The notes beneath the pieces are model-generated. The model was not told the origin of the DNA, did not search any database, and saw only the letters and a program-made list of their open reading frames with translations. Below are positions 28,619 to 36,913 of a stretch of DNA of 64,000 nucleotides, piece after piece. A program made the position numbers and the translations under genes. The stretch comes from CAVVIO01 sp963748095 (GTDB taxonomy: Bacteria; Bacteroidota; Bacteroidia; Bacteroidales; UBA10428), in the NCBI GenBank assembly GCA_963748095.1, contig CAVVIO010000026.1, positions 62,001-126,000 on the forward strand, read 5' to 3'. Positions within the stretch are counted from its first letter, which is position 1. Every line of letters starts with the position of its first letter.

Positions 28619-28930
28619 ATGTCTGTATTATTGGAATTTGCCATGTTCCCTACTGATAAGGGAGAAAGTGTCAGCTCGTATGTAAGCCGGATTATCAGGA
28701 TGGTAGATGAAAGCGGTTATCCCTACAAATTAACACCCATGGGTACTGTGATAGAAACCACTACCATGCCGGAAGCACTTGATATCCTGAATAAGGCGTA
28801 TGAACAACTGGAAAAAGACTGCAGCCGGGTGTACGCTTCGATAAATTTCGATATCAGGAAGGGCATGGAAAATCGCATGGAAGGTAAGATTCAATCGATC
28901 GAACAGAAAATAGGGAAGGTGAAGAAATAA
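28619..28930 (+). CDS. MTH1187/YqgV family thiamine-binding-type protein (DUF77)
   Basis: 103 aa, the full normal length of the MTH1187/YkoF-like family (PF01910). Motifs seen are LLEFAMFPTDKGESVSSYVS, YKLTPMGTVIETTTMPEALD and VYASINFDIRKG. Solved family members are small ferredoxin-like oligomers, and several bind thiamine or hydroxymethylpyrimidine; a role in thiamine handling is known only for some. No thiamine genes or TPP riboswitch are near, and the gene stands alone between the SDR (divergent) and the cold-shock operon (convergent). It is cytoplasmic, with no signal peptide. Family assignment is firm, function tentative. Confidence 0.88.
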   Translation: MSVLLEFAMFPTDKGESVSSYVSRIIRMVDESGYPYKLTPMGTVIETTTMPEALDILNKAYEQLEKDCSRVYASINFDIRKGMENRMEGKIQSIEQKIGKVKK

Positions 28931-29102
28931 TTTACATTCCAAACGGTCAGGCGGTTATATTTTACCACTCAGCAACTATTTTCCCGGATAATTTTTGGGA
29001 GTTATTTGTTGACTTTATGAAACAATAGAACCGTCAGGCCGCATTAAATGCTGAAAGGAAACTATAGTTAAGCAAATCCCTTTTTCCGTCTGGTAGGTCT
29101 AA

Positions 29103-29555
29103 TTATTTAACAAGTTTCACCTGCATGGCTGTAGGTCCTTTTTGACCTTTAACTTTCTCGAAACTAACAAGATTACCCTCTTTTATATCTTCCAATGTAT
29201 TGTTCACATGAAAAAACACGTTATCACGCGTTTCTAAGTCTCTTATGAATCCAAAACCTTTCGATTCGTTGTAAAAAGTTACTGTTCCTTTTCGTTCTGT
29301 ATTTGGATCTTCAGTAGTATCACGTTTGGGTATACTCACTTCAATATCTTCCAGCTCAACATCTTCTTTTTTACCGGGATCGGGAGGAGTTGCGGTTATA
29401 TTTCCATTTTCGTCGACGTATGCGATCATGTCATCGAGGCCACTTCGTTTTCCATCTTCTTTTTTGGCCAATCGCTTCTTTTCTTTATCTTTTCTTTTTT
29501 TTTCCTTTTTGTTTCTAACTTCTTTTTTGTTGAATGTTTCCTGTGATCTACCCAT
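29103..29555 (-). CDS. Cold-shock-domain protein with long basic N-terminal extension
   Basis: 150 aa. Residues ~8-38 are extremely Lys/Arg-rich (KKEVRNKKEKKRKDKEKKRL), and an acidic/proline linker runs to ~85. The C-terminal 65 residues are a cold-shock domain with RNP1 SKGFGFIRD and RNP2 NVFFHVNN. CSD proteins bind single-stranded RNA or DNA and act as RNA chaperones; the basic tail should add nonspecific nucleic-acid or ribosome binding. It is the last gene of the RRM-CSD-NMO-sigma series, 56 bp after the sigma gene, so it may be co-transcribed or have its own promoter. This extended architecture is common in Bacteroidota. Confidence 0.9.
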   Translation of the reverse strand: MGRSQETFNKKEVRNKKEKKRKDKEKKRLAKKEDGKRSGLDDMIAYVDENGNITATPPDPGKKEDVELEDIEVSIPKRDTTEDPNTERKGTVTFYNESKGFGFIRDLETRDNVFFHVNNTLEDIKEGNLVSFEKVKGQKGPTAMQVKLVK

Positions 29556-29611
29556 ACTATAATTTTATTTTTAGTTTTTAAAAATTTAAAGTTACTAATA
29601 AAGATTCATTT

Positions 29612-30478
29612 TTAATATTTCAGGAAAGCTTGTTTTCCTATCAGCAGGTTTTTTAACTTGAGTAGTCCCTTGCTTCTGATTTGCCTTACACGTTCGGCAG
29701 ACATATTATATTCTTGGGCTATATCATGCAAAGGATACACCGGTGTGCTTCCCAGTCCGAAAGACATGGTAAGTACTTCGGCTTCTCTTTTGGAAAGCTT
29801 GTTTAAGGCCCTGCTTATATTTGTAACGGTTGATTCATGCATTAAATTATTATCAGGTGAAGGTATATTACCGGTTTGTACTAAGTCGTACAAACTGAAT
29901 TCATTGTCACCATCATGCGTCAACGGTTTATCAAAAGATATCTGTCGTTTTTTTATATTGTTTGCCAGTTCTACTTCATCGCTTGATACATCGAGATATC
30001 CGGCTATTTCTTCATCGGAAGGTTCTCGTTCAAATTCCTGTTCCAGTTGCGGAATAGCATTTGCAATTTTTTTGATTGAAGAAAGCCTGTTTAAAGGTAA
30101 ACGCACAATTCGGGTCTGATCGGAAATGGCCTGGAGAATTGATTGCCTGATCCACCAAACGGCGTAAGAAATAAATTTAAACCCGCGTGTTTCATCAAAT
30201 CTTTTGGCCGCCTTGATCAATCCGAGGTTCCCTTCGTTAATAAGATCGGAGAATGATAATCCCTGATTTTGAAACTGTTTGGCAACTGATATTACAAAAC
30301 GCAAATTGGAAACCACCAGCTTTTGAAGGGCATCTTCATCGCCGTTTCTGATGCGTACCGATAATTCGACTTCCTCTTCAACGGTAATCATTTGAAACTT
30401 GTTTATCTCCTGAAAATACCGACTAATAGATCCCTCGTTACGCTGGGTTATTTGTTTTGTGATTTTAAGTTGTCTCAT
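29612..30478 (-). CDS. RpoD-like sigma-70 factor, divergent paralogue
   Basis: 288 aa, the size of Bacteroidota primary sigma factors. It begins MRQLKITKQITQRNEGSISR. Region 1.2 is recognisable, regions 2.1-2.4 are highly conserved (NLRFVISVAKQFQNQGLS, LINEGNLGLIKAAKRFDETR, FISYAVWWIRQSILQAI), and regions 3 and 4 follow. Region 4 departs from the housekeeping form: LTMSFGLGSTPVYPLHDIAQ and YNMSAERVRQIRSKGLLKLK, so -33 element recognition may differ. I therefore read it as an alternative, group-2-like sigma rather than the essential RpoD, though this depends on whether another rpoD exists elsewhere. It starts 11 bp after the nitronate monooxygenase gene, within a five-gene operon with RNA-binding proteins. 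Confidence 0.85.
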   Translation of the reverse strand: MRQLKITKQITQRNEGSISRYFQEINKFQMITVEEEVELSVRIRNGDEDALQKLVVSNLRFVISVAKQFQNQGLSFSDLINEGNLGLIKAAKRFDETRGFKFISYAVWWIRQSILQAISDQTRIVRLPLNRLSSIKKIANAIPQLEQEFEREPSDEEIAGYLDVSSDEVELANNIKKRQISFDKPLTHDGDNEFSLYDLVQTGNIPSPDNNLMHESTVTNISRALNKLSKREAEVLTMSFGLGSTPVYPLHDIAQEYNMSAERVRQIRSKGLLKLKNLLIGKQAFLKY

Positions 30479-30489
30479 TAAAATCCGTT

Positions 30490-31566
30490 TTAATTGTCAA
30501 TCATTGCCTGCTGGTATTCCTTAATTAGTTCGTTAAAAACATTTCCAACTGTTGAAATCTTATGTACCTGGTCTGCATTGGATCCCGTAAAAACAAAACC
30601 GTCTGAAAGGTGGCCATGATAAGCTGCCAGCAAGGCATCGGCAATGCAATAGGGTGTGGTTTTAGGATTACATGATTTTATACAATGAAATCTGCAAAAC
30701 TTAGGTTTTCTTTTACCTTCATACGCTTCTTGCAGGAACTGATTAAATATTGCTCTTCCGGGCATACCTACCGGACTGTTAATTATTTGGATATCTTCCT
30801 CCCTGGCTGTCATGATGGCATGTTTAAATTCATCGGAAGCATCGCATTCTTCTGTGGTGACAAAACGGGTGCCCAATTGTACTGCTGACACGCCTTTTTT
30901 CATTATCTGAAACATATCATCTCCGGTATAAATACCACCGGCAGCAATTACCGGTATGTCTTTATGGTAACTACTCTTTATTTCAGTCGTTACTTTTAAC
31001 ACGTCAGAAACCAGGTTTTCAAGTTTATTGCTGTTATCCTGCAGTTCGTCGGGTTTAAATCCCAAATGACCACCGGCCTTTGGTCCCTCAACTACAAATG
31101 CATCTGGTAAATAATCAAAATTTTGTTTCCACTTATTACACAGAATAGAAGCAGCACGTGCCGATGAAACAATAGGTACGAGCTTTGTTTTTATTCCTTT
31201 GCTTAAATATTTGGGCAGATCGAGGGGCAGACCTGCCCCTGAGAATATTATATCGATACCTTCCTCAATAGAAGTTCTAACCATGTCCGAGAAGTTGGTT
31301 ATCACCGACATGATATTTACCCCAAGTACACCATGAGTAAGTTCACGGGCCTTTCTTATTTCATTACGAATGGCTTCGATATGCCAGTTTTTGTAATTAG
31401 TGCCTGTATTATTATTAATAAATCCTATTCCAACCGTTGAAATAACACCAATACCTCCCATATTCGCTACTGCCGAGGCTAATCCTGATAGAGATATGCC
31501 AATACCCATTCCTCCCTGAATGATTGGAACGGGTATTTTCAAATCTCCTATATAAAATGAGTTCAA
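30490..31566 (-). CDS. Nitronate monooxygenase family flavoprotein
   Basis: 358 aa. A TIM-barrel FMN protein of the NMO/2-nitropropane dioxygenase family: PIIQGGMGIGISLSGLASAV at the N-terminus, GVLGVNIM, IFSGAGLP, VEGPKAGGHLGF, IPVIAAGGIYTGDDM and VQLGTRFVTTEEC. The C-terminal cysteine-rich stretch FCRFHCIKSCNPKTTPYCI is seen in a subset of the family and may bind a metal or cluster (inferred). Members oxidise alkyl nitronates; relatives include the enoyl-ACP reductase FabK, so a fatty-acid role is an alternative. It is cytoplasmic. It sits between a cold-shock gene (10 bp upstream) and the sigma gene (11 bp downstream), an unusual place for an enzyme. Confidence 0.88.
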   Translation of the reverse strand: MNSFYIGDLKIPVPIIQGGMGIGISLSGLASAVANMGGIGVISTVGIGFINNNTGTNYKNWHIEAIRNEIRKARELTHGVLGVNIMSVITNFSDMVRTSIEEGIDIIFSGAGLPLDLPKYLSKGIKTKLVPIVSSARAASILCNKWKQNFDYLPDAFVVEGPKAGGHLGFKPDELQDNSNKLENLVSDVLKVTTEIKSSYHKDIPVIAAGGIYTGDDMFQIMKKGVSAVQLGTRFVTTEECDASDEFKHAIMTAREEDIQIINSPVGMPGRAIFNQFLQEAYEGKRKPKFCRFHCIKSCNPKTTPYCIADALLAAYHGHLSDGFVFTGSNADQVHKISTVGNVFNELIKEYQQAMIDN

Positions 31567-31576
31567 ATCAAATAAA

Positions 31577-31777
31577 TTAATTTGCAGATTTTACGTTAAA
31601 AGCAACCAGCCCTTTTTCTCCCTGTTTGGTTTCGAATTCTACAGCTTGTTCGGGCTGAAGTCCGCCATATAATTCTGTTATTCCTGTCCGGTGAACAAAA
31701 ATGTCTTCGCCACCATCCGATTCAATAAAGCCAAAACCTTTAACTTCATTGTACCATTTTACTTTTCCTTTTGTCAT
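31577..31777 (-). CDS. CspA-type cold-shock protein
   Basis: 66 aa, a complete cold-shock domain: GKVKWYNEVKGFGFIESDGG with RNP1 KGFGFI, RNP2 DIFVHRT, then VEFETKQGEKGLVAFNVK. It binds single-stranded nucleic acid and destabilises RNA structure. It lies 12 bp after the RRM gene and 10 bp before the NMO gene, so it is translated from the same message. Small CspA proteins are often cold- or stress-induced through a long 5' leader; here the leader would be that of the RRM gene. Confidence 0.94.
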   Translation of the reverse strand: MTKGKVKWYNEVKGFGFIESDGGEDIFVHRTGITELYGGLQPEQAVEFETKQGEKGLVAFNVKSAN

Positions 31778-31789
31778 AATATTTATTAC

Positions 31790-32050
31790 TTAATTGTTAA
31801 AATTGTCTTTTCTTGGTTGAGCTTCGTTTACAACCATTTTTCTGTTTTCAAGTACGGAACCGTTCAATTCGCGTATAGCTTTGCTTGCATCTGCCTGGTC
31901 TTCCATAATAACAAAACCAAAACCTTTGCTTCTGCCATTATATTTGTCAGTAATAATTTTCGATGAACTTACCGTCCCATACTCTTCAAATATTTCTGAA
32001 AGGTCTGTTTCATTTACCTCAAAATCGAGGTTTCCTACATAAATGTTCAT
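31790..32050 (-). CDS. RRM-type RNA-binding protein
   Basis: 86 aa, a single RNA-recognition motif. RNP2 is IYVGNL at residues 3-8 and RNP1 is KGFGFVIM at about residues 42-49, with the typical beta-alpha-beta spacing, followed by a short charged tail (QPRKDNFNN). Single-RRM proteins of this size in Bacteroidota and cyanobacteria bind U- or G-rich RNA and are often cold-regulated. It is the promoter-proximal gene of the operon RRM-CSD-NMO-sigma-CSD. The ATG at 32050 follows an A/T-rich leader with no Shine-Dalgarno, usual in this phylum. Confidence 0.93.
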   Translation of the reverse strand: MNIYVGNLDFEVNETDLSEIFEEYGTVSSSKIITDKYNGRSKGFGFVIMEDQADASKAIRELNGSVLENRKMVVNEAQPRKDNFNN

Positions 32051-32415
32051 TATAATTTTATTTAAAATGTTTGATTTAATAACAAGGTAGTTTTACTCTT
32101 ATTTAAGATTTCAACTTAACCGGCATTTCAATGGGAAGATGCTATATAAGGTATTTTCTTTGAAAAGTATAAACTTTCATAAATACCTGTTATTAAAAAA
32201 TTAAAAATCTGGATTTAAAAAAGAGAGCAGTGATGAACTAATAGAGGGAAGGAAATTAGTAAATAAAAGCACAAGTTTTCAAATCTGTTATCGCGGTAAA
32301 GGTACGCTATTAATTTAAGGTTAACACTATTAATCTGTTTTATTTCAAAATTATAAGAGGTATGGGAATTAAACAGATTGTATCCTGCCAACATTTATTG
32401 GACTTATCCAGCTAA
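32051..32415. other. Upstream region of the RRM/cold-shock operon
   Basis: 365 bp with no ORF. It should contain the promoter and 5' leader of the minus-strand operon and the 3' end of the desaturase transcript. I could not identify a TAnnTTTG element or a strong hairpin here. Confidence 0.5.
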
Positions 32416-33576
32416 CTACCTGGAAAGAGTAACCCCTGAAATTTCGTTCAATAAGTTTGTTTTCTGATATGGATTTGATAAACGTTGCTGACCCAGGATT
32501 TTCAGCATTCTGAAATGACTTCGGATAGCCTGGAAAAAGTTAACCTGTACATAATATGGCTGATTATATTTTTGTGTTGTATATTTCACAATTTCAGATA
32601 TTTTCCTGTAGTGAACATGACTGATATTCGGGAATAAATGATGTTCAACCTGGTAATTCAGCCCGCCGACAAGCCAGGAGAATATTCTGCTTTTAGGAGC
32701 GTAATCCGTAGTCGTTAACAATTGGTGTACCACCCAGTTGTTTTCCACATTCCCGTTTTCATCCGGTAACGGAAATTCCAATGTGGGCATGACATGTGCT
32801 GTTTGAAAGATAGTGCTAAGTATCAGCCCGCTAACAAAAAGCATTACAAAAAAGAACACAACGGTCCAGTACCACGCGATGGGCAGTACAATTAAAGGGA
32901 TAACCAAAACTACCAGGTAATAGATTGCTTTTGAAAGAATTAAATCCATCATTAATTGATTGTAATTTTTAGTACTGCTTAAAGGAGCATTCCTTTTTTT
33001 GTACGACAAAAGCTGTTTGAAATCTTTCATAGTTACCCAGGAGAATGTCATAAGTCCATAAAAGAACCAGGCATAATATTGCTGTAATCTATGGATCTTA
33101 TGAAGTGGTTGATGTGGTGAAAACCGGAGCAGTCCCATCGGGTTTATATCTTCATCCTGACCATCGATATTTGTAAATCCATGGTGCAACGTGTTGTGCT
33201 GATACCGCCATGTTGGAGGATACCCACCCAGAAAATACAGCGATTTGCTAAGCCATTTATTTAATCCGGGCCTTTTCGAAAAGGTACCGTGATTGGCATC
33301 ATGCATGAGCACTAATCCAATGCCGGCTGCACCAACTCCCATAAATATCCAGCATGCAAGTATTCCCGGGAGTGTATTAACAATACCGGATACCATCAGC
33401 AAATAAGCAACGAAATATATTGAAATCATTAATGCTGATTTTACTACTATATTCGCATTACCATATTTTGAAATATTGTTCTTTTCAAAATAATCCTTTA
33501 CTTTTTCTCTTAATTCCTTAACGAATTCCGATTTATTTTGTGGCGAGAATTTTATTTTATTATTTGTCTTCATCAT
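32416..33576 (-). CDS. Membrane fatty acid desaturase (acyl-CoA / front-end type)
   Basis: 386 aa with several membrane segments (about residues 45-66, 70-92, 207-232 and 233-255). All three histidine boxes are present: HDANH at 92-96, HNTLHH at 127-132 and QVEHH at 309-313. The glutamine in the third box is typical of front-end (delta-5/6-like) desaturases, but there is no cytochrome b5 domain. It is a di-iron enzyme introducing a double bond into acyl chains in the inner membrane and needs oxygen and an electron donor. The radical SAM gene lies 90 bp upstream on the same strand, so the two may be co-transcribed. A start at the second Met (33573) is equally possible. Confidence 0.88.
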   Translation of the reverse strand: MMKTNNKIKFSPQNKSEFVKELREKVKDYFEKNNISKYGNANIVVKSALMISIYFVAYLLMVSGIVNTLPGILACWIFMGVGAAGIGLVLMHDANHGTFSKRPGLNKWLSKSLYFLGGYPPTWRYQHNTLHHGFTNIDGQDEDINPMGLLRFSPHQPLHKIHRLQQYYAWFFYGLMTFSWVTMKDFKQLLSYKKRNAPLSSTKNYNQLMMDLILSKAIYYLVVLVIPLIVLPIAWYWTVVFFFVMLFVSGLILSTIFQTAHVMPTLEFPLPDENGNVENNWVVHQLLTTTDYAPKSRIFSWLVGGLNYQVEHHLFPNISHVHYRKISEIVKYTTQKYNQPYYVQVNFFQAIRSHFRMLKILGQQRLSNPYQKTNLLNEISGVTLSR

Positions 33577-33666
33577 TCAATTTTAATTTTTTTGACATAT
33601 AGTAAAACAGCAAATTTGATAATTATTATTTAGAATAGCTATTTTACATGCATTCCTATTAGTACA

Positions 33667-35163
33667 TTAATAAATTTTTGTACTATTTATTCCAAATACT
33701 GTCCTGAAATGATAGCCATAGACAGTTAAGGTAACAGCATCTTCGAACAAACCAGGCCGTTTGAACAGTGTCCATATAAGAAATTTCCAATATTCACCCC
33801 GCCCTTTGTTAACAATTCCAATAATAAAAATAGATTTAAAAAAGGCGATCAGATGGGAAAATTCCAGTTTCTTTTTCCGTGCATATAGCCTTTTATAATT
33901 CAATAAAAACTGGCGTATTCTTTTATAGTAGGGTCCTGCTGTGTAAATATTATTGATTATTTTTTTATAGCCATCTATAAGATCCTGATAATTCATTTTA
34001 GGAACAAAATTCATGGACATATCCGTATTATCACCAGTTGCTTCAACTGTAAGCCTGTTTTCTGCATCGAGCCGCTCGTACAGTTTTGTGTTTTTAGGAG
34101 CATTTAACAACCCAACCATAGCAGATACAATACCACTTTGCTGGATGAAATCAATTTGCCGTTGAAACACAGAAGGGGAATCGCTGTCGAAGCCCACAAT
34201 AAAACCACCGGATACCTGTATGCCGGCATTTTGTATTTTTTTCACACTATCGAGCAGATCCCTGTTATTGTTCTGGACTTTTTTACATTCCTTCAGAGAC
34301 ATTTCATCAGGAGTTTCTATCCCGATAAAAGTTGAGCTAAAACCCGATTCTGTCATCAGAGTCATTAGTTCTTCATTGTCAGCAAGGTCAACAGAGGTTT
34401 GGGTATTGAATGTAAACGGGTATTTATGTGCCTGCATCCATTTTTGCATAGCAGGGAGCAGGTTGTTCTTCACTTCTTTTTTATTACCGATAAAGTTATC
34501 GTCGACAATGGAAACCGATCCGCGCCAGTTTAGTGCATAAAGTGTTTCCAGTTCTTCTATTATCTGATGGGTTTTCTTCATTCTGACTTTGTGGCCCAGA
34601 AGTGAAGTGATTTCGCAAAAATCACAAGCAAACGGGCACCCACGAGTTACCTGTAAGTTCATGAATACGTAATCTTTCATCGATAACAGGTGATAATCGG
34701 GGACGGGGGTTTTTGTAAGATCAGCATATTCATCCGTATTGTAAATTCTTTTAAGAGGATGATGTGCTTCCATATCTTTCAGAAACGGTGGTAGTGTAAT
34801 CTCTGCTTCATTTAATATAAAATGGTCAATTTTGGGGTAGTTATTATACTCCTGTGTAAAGAGGGGGCCTCCTGCAACAATTTTCACATTGTGTTCTATG
34901 CATTCACTGATAACATGGTTTACCGATTCTTTTTGTATGTACATGGCGCTGATAAAAACATAATCGGCCCAGAGGATATCTTTTGTTGTCAACGAAGTGA
35001 CATTCATATCAACCAGTTTTTTCTGCCAGGTTTTTGGAAGCATTGCCGATACGGTTATCAGGCCAAGAGGCGGAACAGCAGCCTTTTTGGAGATAAAACG
35101 TAATGCATGTTTGAAGCTCCAGTAAGTATCGGGATATTTCGGATAAACAAGTAAAATATTCAT
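33667..35163 (-). CDS. B12-binding-domain radical SAM protein (DUF4070, HpnP-like subfamily)
   Basis: 498 aa. Residues ~1-140 form a cobalamin-binding Rossmann domain (MNILLVYPKYPDTYWSFKHA, ADYVFISAMYIQKESV, IVAGGPLFTQE). The radical SAM domain has the cluster motif C176-x3-C180-x2-C183 (RGCPFACDFCEI). The C-terminal DUF4070 region includes GGFIVGFDSDSPSVFQRQID and AMVGLLNAPKNTKLYERL. The subfamily includes hopanoid C-2 methylase HpnP and several uncharacterised methylases, which transfer methyl groups to unactivated carbon. No hopanoid gene is visible here, so the substrate is unknown; the adjacent desaturase suggests a lipid. It lies 90 bp upstream of the desaturase on the same strand. The isolated N-terminal domain lacks a clear DxHxxG motif. 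Confidence 0.87.
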   Translation of the reverse strand: MNILLVYPKYPDTYWSFKHALRFISKKAAVPPLGLITVSAMLPKTWQKKLVDMNVTSLTTKDILWADYVFISAMYIQKESVNHVISECIEHNVKIVAGGPLFTQEYNNYPKIDHFILNEAEITLPPFLKDMEAHHPLKRIYNTDEYADLTKTPVPDYHLLSMKDYVFMNLQVTRGCPFACDFCEITSLLGHKVRMKKTHQIIEELETLYALNWRGSVSIVDDNFIGNKKEVKNNLLPAMQKWMQAHKYPFTFNTQTSVDLADNEELMTLMTESGFSSTFIGIETPDEMSLKECKKVQNNNRDLLDSVKKIQNAGIQVSGGFIVGFDSDSPSVFQRQIDFIQQSGIVSAMVGLLNAPKNTKLYERLDAENRLTVEATGDNTDMSMNFVPKMNYQDLIDGYKKIINNIYTAGPYYKRIRQFLLNYKRLYARKKKLEFSHLIAFFKSIFIIGIVNKGRGEYWKFLIWTLFKRPGLFEDAVTLTVYGYHFRTVFGINSTKIY

Positions 35164-35310
35164 TGTTTTGTAATTATAAACTGCACAAAGTTATATCACA
35201 GATTTACCTCTGTCGAAAAAAAGGGTTTAACAGGGGATATTCCGTGGCAAAACAATTGCTTTTGTGGTAGATATCAGAATGCCGGGGTGAATGGTATTTA
35301 CCCCTGCAAC

Positions 35311-36153
35311 CTAAAGTGCTTCTTTTAACTTTAATAAATACTGACGGGAAACAGGGATTTGTTCATCATAACCTTTTATGGCCAACCAGTGATTATTATA
35401 GTTCTTGTTAAGCTTTTCGACGTAGTGCGTGTTTACAATACATATCCTGTGGCAACGAATTAAATTGGAATAGGATTTAATTTGTTGTTCGATATTCTTC
35501 AAAGTATTCCGGATAAGTTTTTTCTTAAAATTTTCACCTTCCTTATATATAATTTCTACATAGTTATCGGCCGATTTAATCAAAACCAGATCAGCAATAA
35601 GAAGGGTCAAGTCACCGGTATTATTTTCAGATACAAAACTGACGGATTTGTTAAGATAATTTTCCTCGTATTTTTCAACTTGTTTTTGTATGGATTTTTT
35701 TTCCTGTATGAGTGATTCATTTTGCTGTCTTAATTCTTTTAAAGTATCATGTAACTGTAATATCACAGGTACAGCAAGACAAATGGAGACTACTCTGAAC
35801 ATAATATAAAAGGTGATACTTACAAATCCTACGTAATGCAAATAAAAGGCAAATGCAACCGAGTTTAGTGCAAGCATAATGAAACTGTTCATGTAAGCAG
35901 GAAAGATTGATTCATAGTTACCAGGGCCAAAGTTTTGGATCAGCCAGGGGGAAACAATTCGTACCAGGAATATGAACAGAAAAACGATACCTGCCAGTCC
36001 GGCTACGAATAATAACCTGTCGTTGAAATCAAAATTTGAAATTGGGAATGGTTGAAAAAAAAGAACGAATAAAAACACACCAAAACAAATACTTAAAAGA
36101 AGACCAATATCTTCTTTCAGCATATAAAATAATTCATTTAGTTTTTTATTCAT
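35311..36153 (-). CDS. LytTR transcriptional regulator with four-helix membrane domain
   Basis: 280 aa. Four hydrophobic segments (about residues 16-33, 45-65, 85-106 and 110-130) are followed by a coiled coil (about 135-165, LKELRQQNESLIQEKKSIQK) and a LytTR DNA-binding domain to the C-terminus (LVLIKSADNYVEIIYKEG, LIRNTLKNIEQQIKSYSNLI, RCHRICIVNTHYVEKLN). Membrane LytTR proteins sense an unknown signal and bind promoter DNA directly, with no receiver domain. The gene is intact, unlike the one at 6423. It is 147 bp upstream of the radical SAM gene on the same strand and may regulate it (inferred). A 9-bp hairpin at 35284-35304 follows its stop codon, but lacks a T tract. Confidence 0.87.
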   Translation of the reverse strand: MNKKLNELFYMLKEDIGLLLSICFGVFLFVLFFQPFPISNFDFNDRLLFVAGLAGIVFLFIFLVRIVSPWLIQNFGPGNYESIFPAYMNSFIMLALNSVAFAFYLHYVGFVSITFYIMFRVVSICLAVPVILQLHDTLKELRQQNESLIQEKKSIQKQVEKYEENYLNKSVSFVSENNTGDLTLLIADLVLIKSADNYVEIIYKEGENFKKKLIRNTLKNIEQQIKSYSNLIRCHRICIVNTHYVEKLNKNYNNHWLAIKGYDEQIPVSRQYLLKLKEAL

Positions 36154-36430
36154 TCTTGAAATCCGGCTCGGTTTACCATATTTTAACTACTCAAAGTTAC
36201 AAGTTTTTTTCATTATGATTCTACTTAGGCTTATGAACGATAACTGATAAATTGATATATACTTATAATTCAGGGTGAATCTTCACTGCGTTTATATTAA
36301 ATATACAAATAATTAAATATTGCTACTTATTAGTTTTTTTATTTTATAGGGGATTATCCTTTCCGGAAGTTAATAATAATTTTCGAAATTCCATTTGCAA
36401 TACGCACATAATTAGCATTATACGAAAAAT

Positions 36431-36486
36431 AACTGTTAAAAACGTTAAATAACTGTATAAATAGTTGTTAAACTGCAATTGTAGTT
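36431..36486. promoter_or_regulatory. Three 16-bp dyads spaced 20 bp, candidate BlaI operators
   Basis: Units at 36431-36446 (aactgttaaaaacgtt), 36451-36466 (aactgtataaatagtt) and 36471-36486 (aactgcaattgtagtt) share AACT-N8-AGTT symmetry; the first ends CGTT. Their starts are exactly 20 bp apart, about two helical turns, so dimers would sit on one DNA face. They lie directly upstream of the BlaI gene and overlap its promoter, and similar phased units precede the second BlaI gene at 48447. Apart from this and the promoter, the 36154-36526 gap shows nothing. Confidence 0.68.
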
Positions 36487-36495
36487 GTATATTTG
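36465..36495 (+). promoter_or_regulatory. Bacteroidota-type promoter of the blaI-M56 operon
   Basis: TTG at 36465-36467 (-33) and tatatttg at 36488-36495 (-7, TAnnTTTG) with a 20-bp spacer, giving a start near 36500 and a leader of about 26 nt. The -33 element lies in the second dyad and the spacer covers the third, so repressor binding would block RNA polymerase. Confidence 0.6.
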
Positions 36496-36526
36496 TTTAG
36501 TTTAATTTACAAACAAAAATGGTATT

Positions 36527-36913
36527 ATGAAAAAACTTACCAATGCAGAAGAAGAGATAATGCAGATTCTCTGGGATATTGAAAAGGGCTTTGTTAAAGA
36601 TGTAATTGACAGGATGCCCGAACCTCATCCTCCATATAATACTGTTTCAACGGTAATAAGGGTACTTGAAAAAAAAGAATTTGTTTCGCATACGCAGTAT
36701 GGTAATACCTATGAGTATTTTCCGGTTGTGTCACGAGAAGAATATGCTAAAATTCATTTTAATGGATTTCTGACAGATTATTTTAATAATTCATTTCCTA
36801 AAATGGCAGCATTCTTTGCGCGGGAGAATAATCTTTCGCTGAAAGATCTGGAGGAAATTATGCGACTTACGGAGGAGGAATTACGAAAATCAAAAACCGA
36901 TAGTCATGAATAG
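36527..36913 (+). CDS. BlaI/MecI/CopY family repressor
   Basis: 128 aa. A winged helix begins right at the N-terminus (KKLTNAEEEIMQILWDIEKG, then PYNTVSTVIRVLEKKEFVSH), followed by the dimerisation region with a conserved YAKIHFNGFLTDYFNNSF block. BlaI proteins bind dyads as dimers and leave DNA when cleaved by, or signalled through, a partner M56 metallopeptidase. The partner gene begins inside this one (8-bp overlap at 36906-36913), so they are translationally coupled. Three phased dyads and a matching promoter lie upstream, implying autorepression. The signal sensed is unknown; beta-lactam is possible but there is no beta-lactamase nearby. Confidence 0.92.
   Translation: MKKLTNAEEEIMQILWDIEKGFVKDVIDRMPEPHPPYNTVSTVIRVLEKKEFVSHTQYGNTYEYFPVVSREEYAKIHFNGFLTDYFNNSFPKMAAFFARENNLSLKDLEEIMRLTEEELRKSKTDSHE

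Noticed and set aside
35284..35304. 9-bp hairpin after the LytTR gene as terminator
   Set aside because: No T tract follows on the minus strand.
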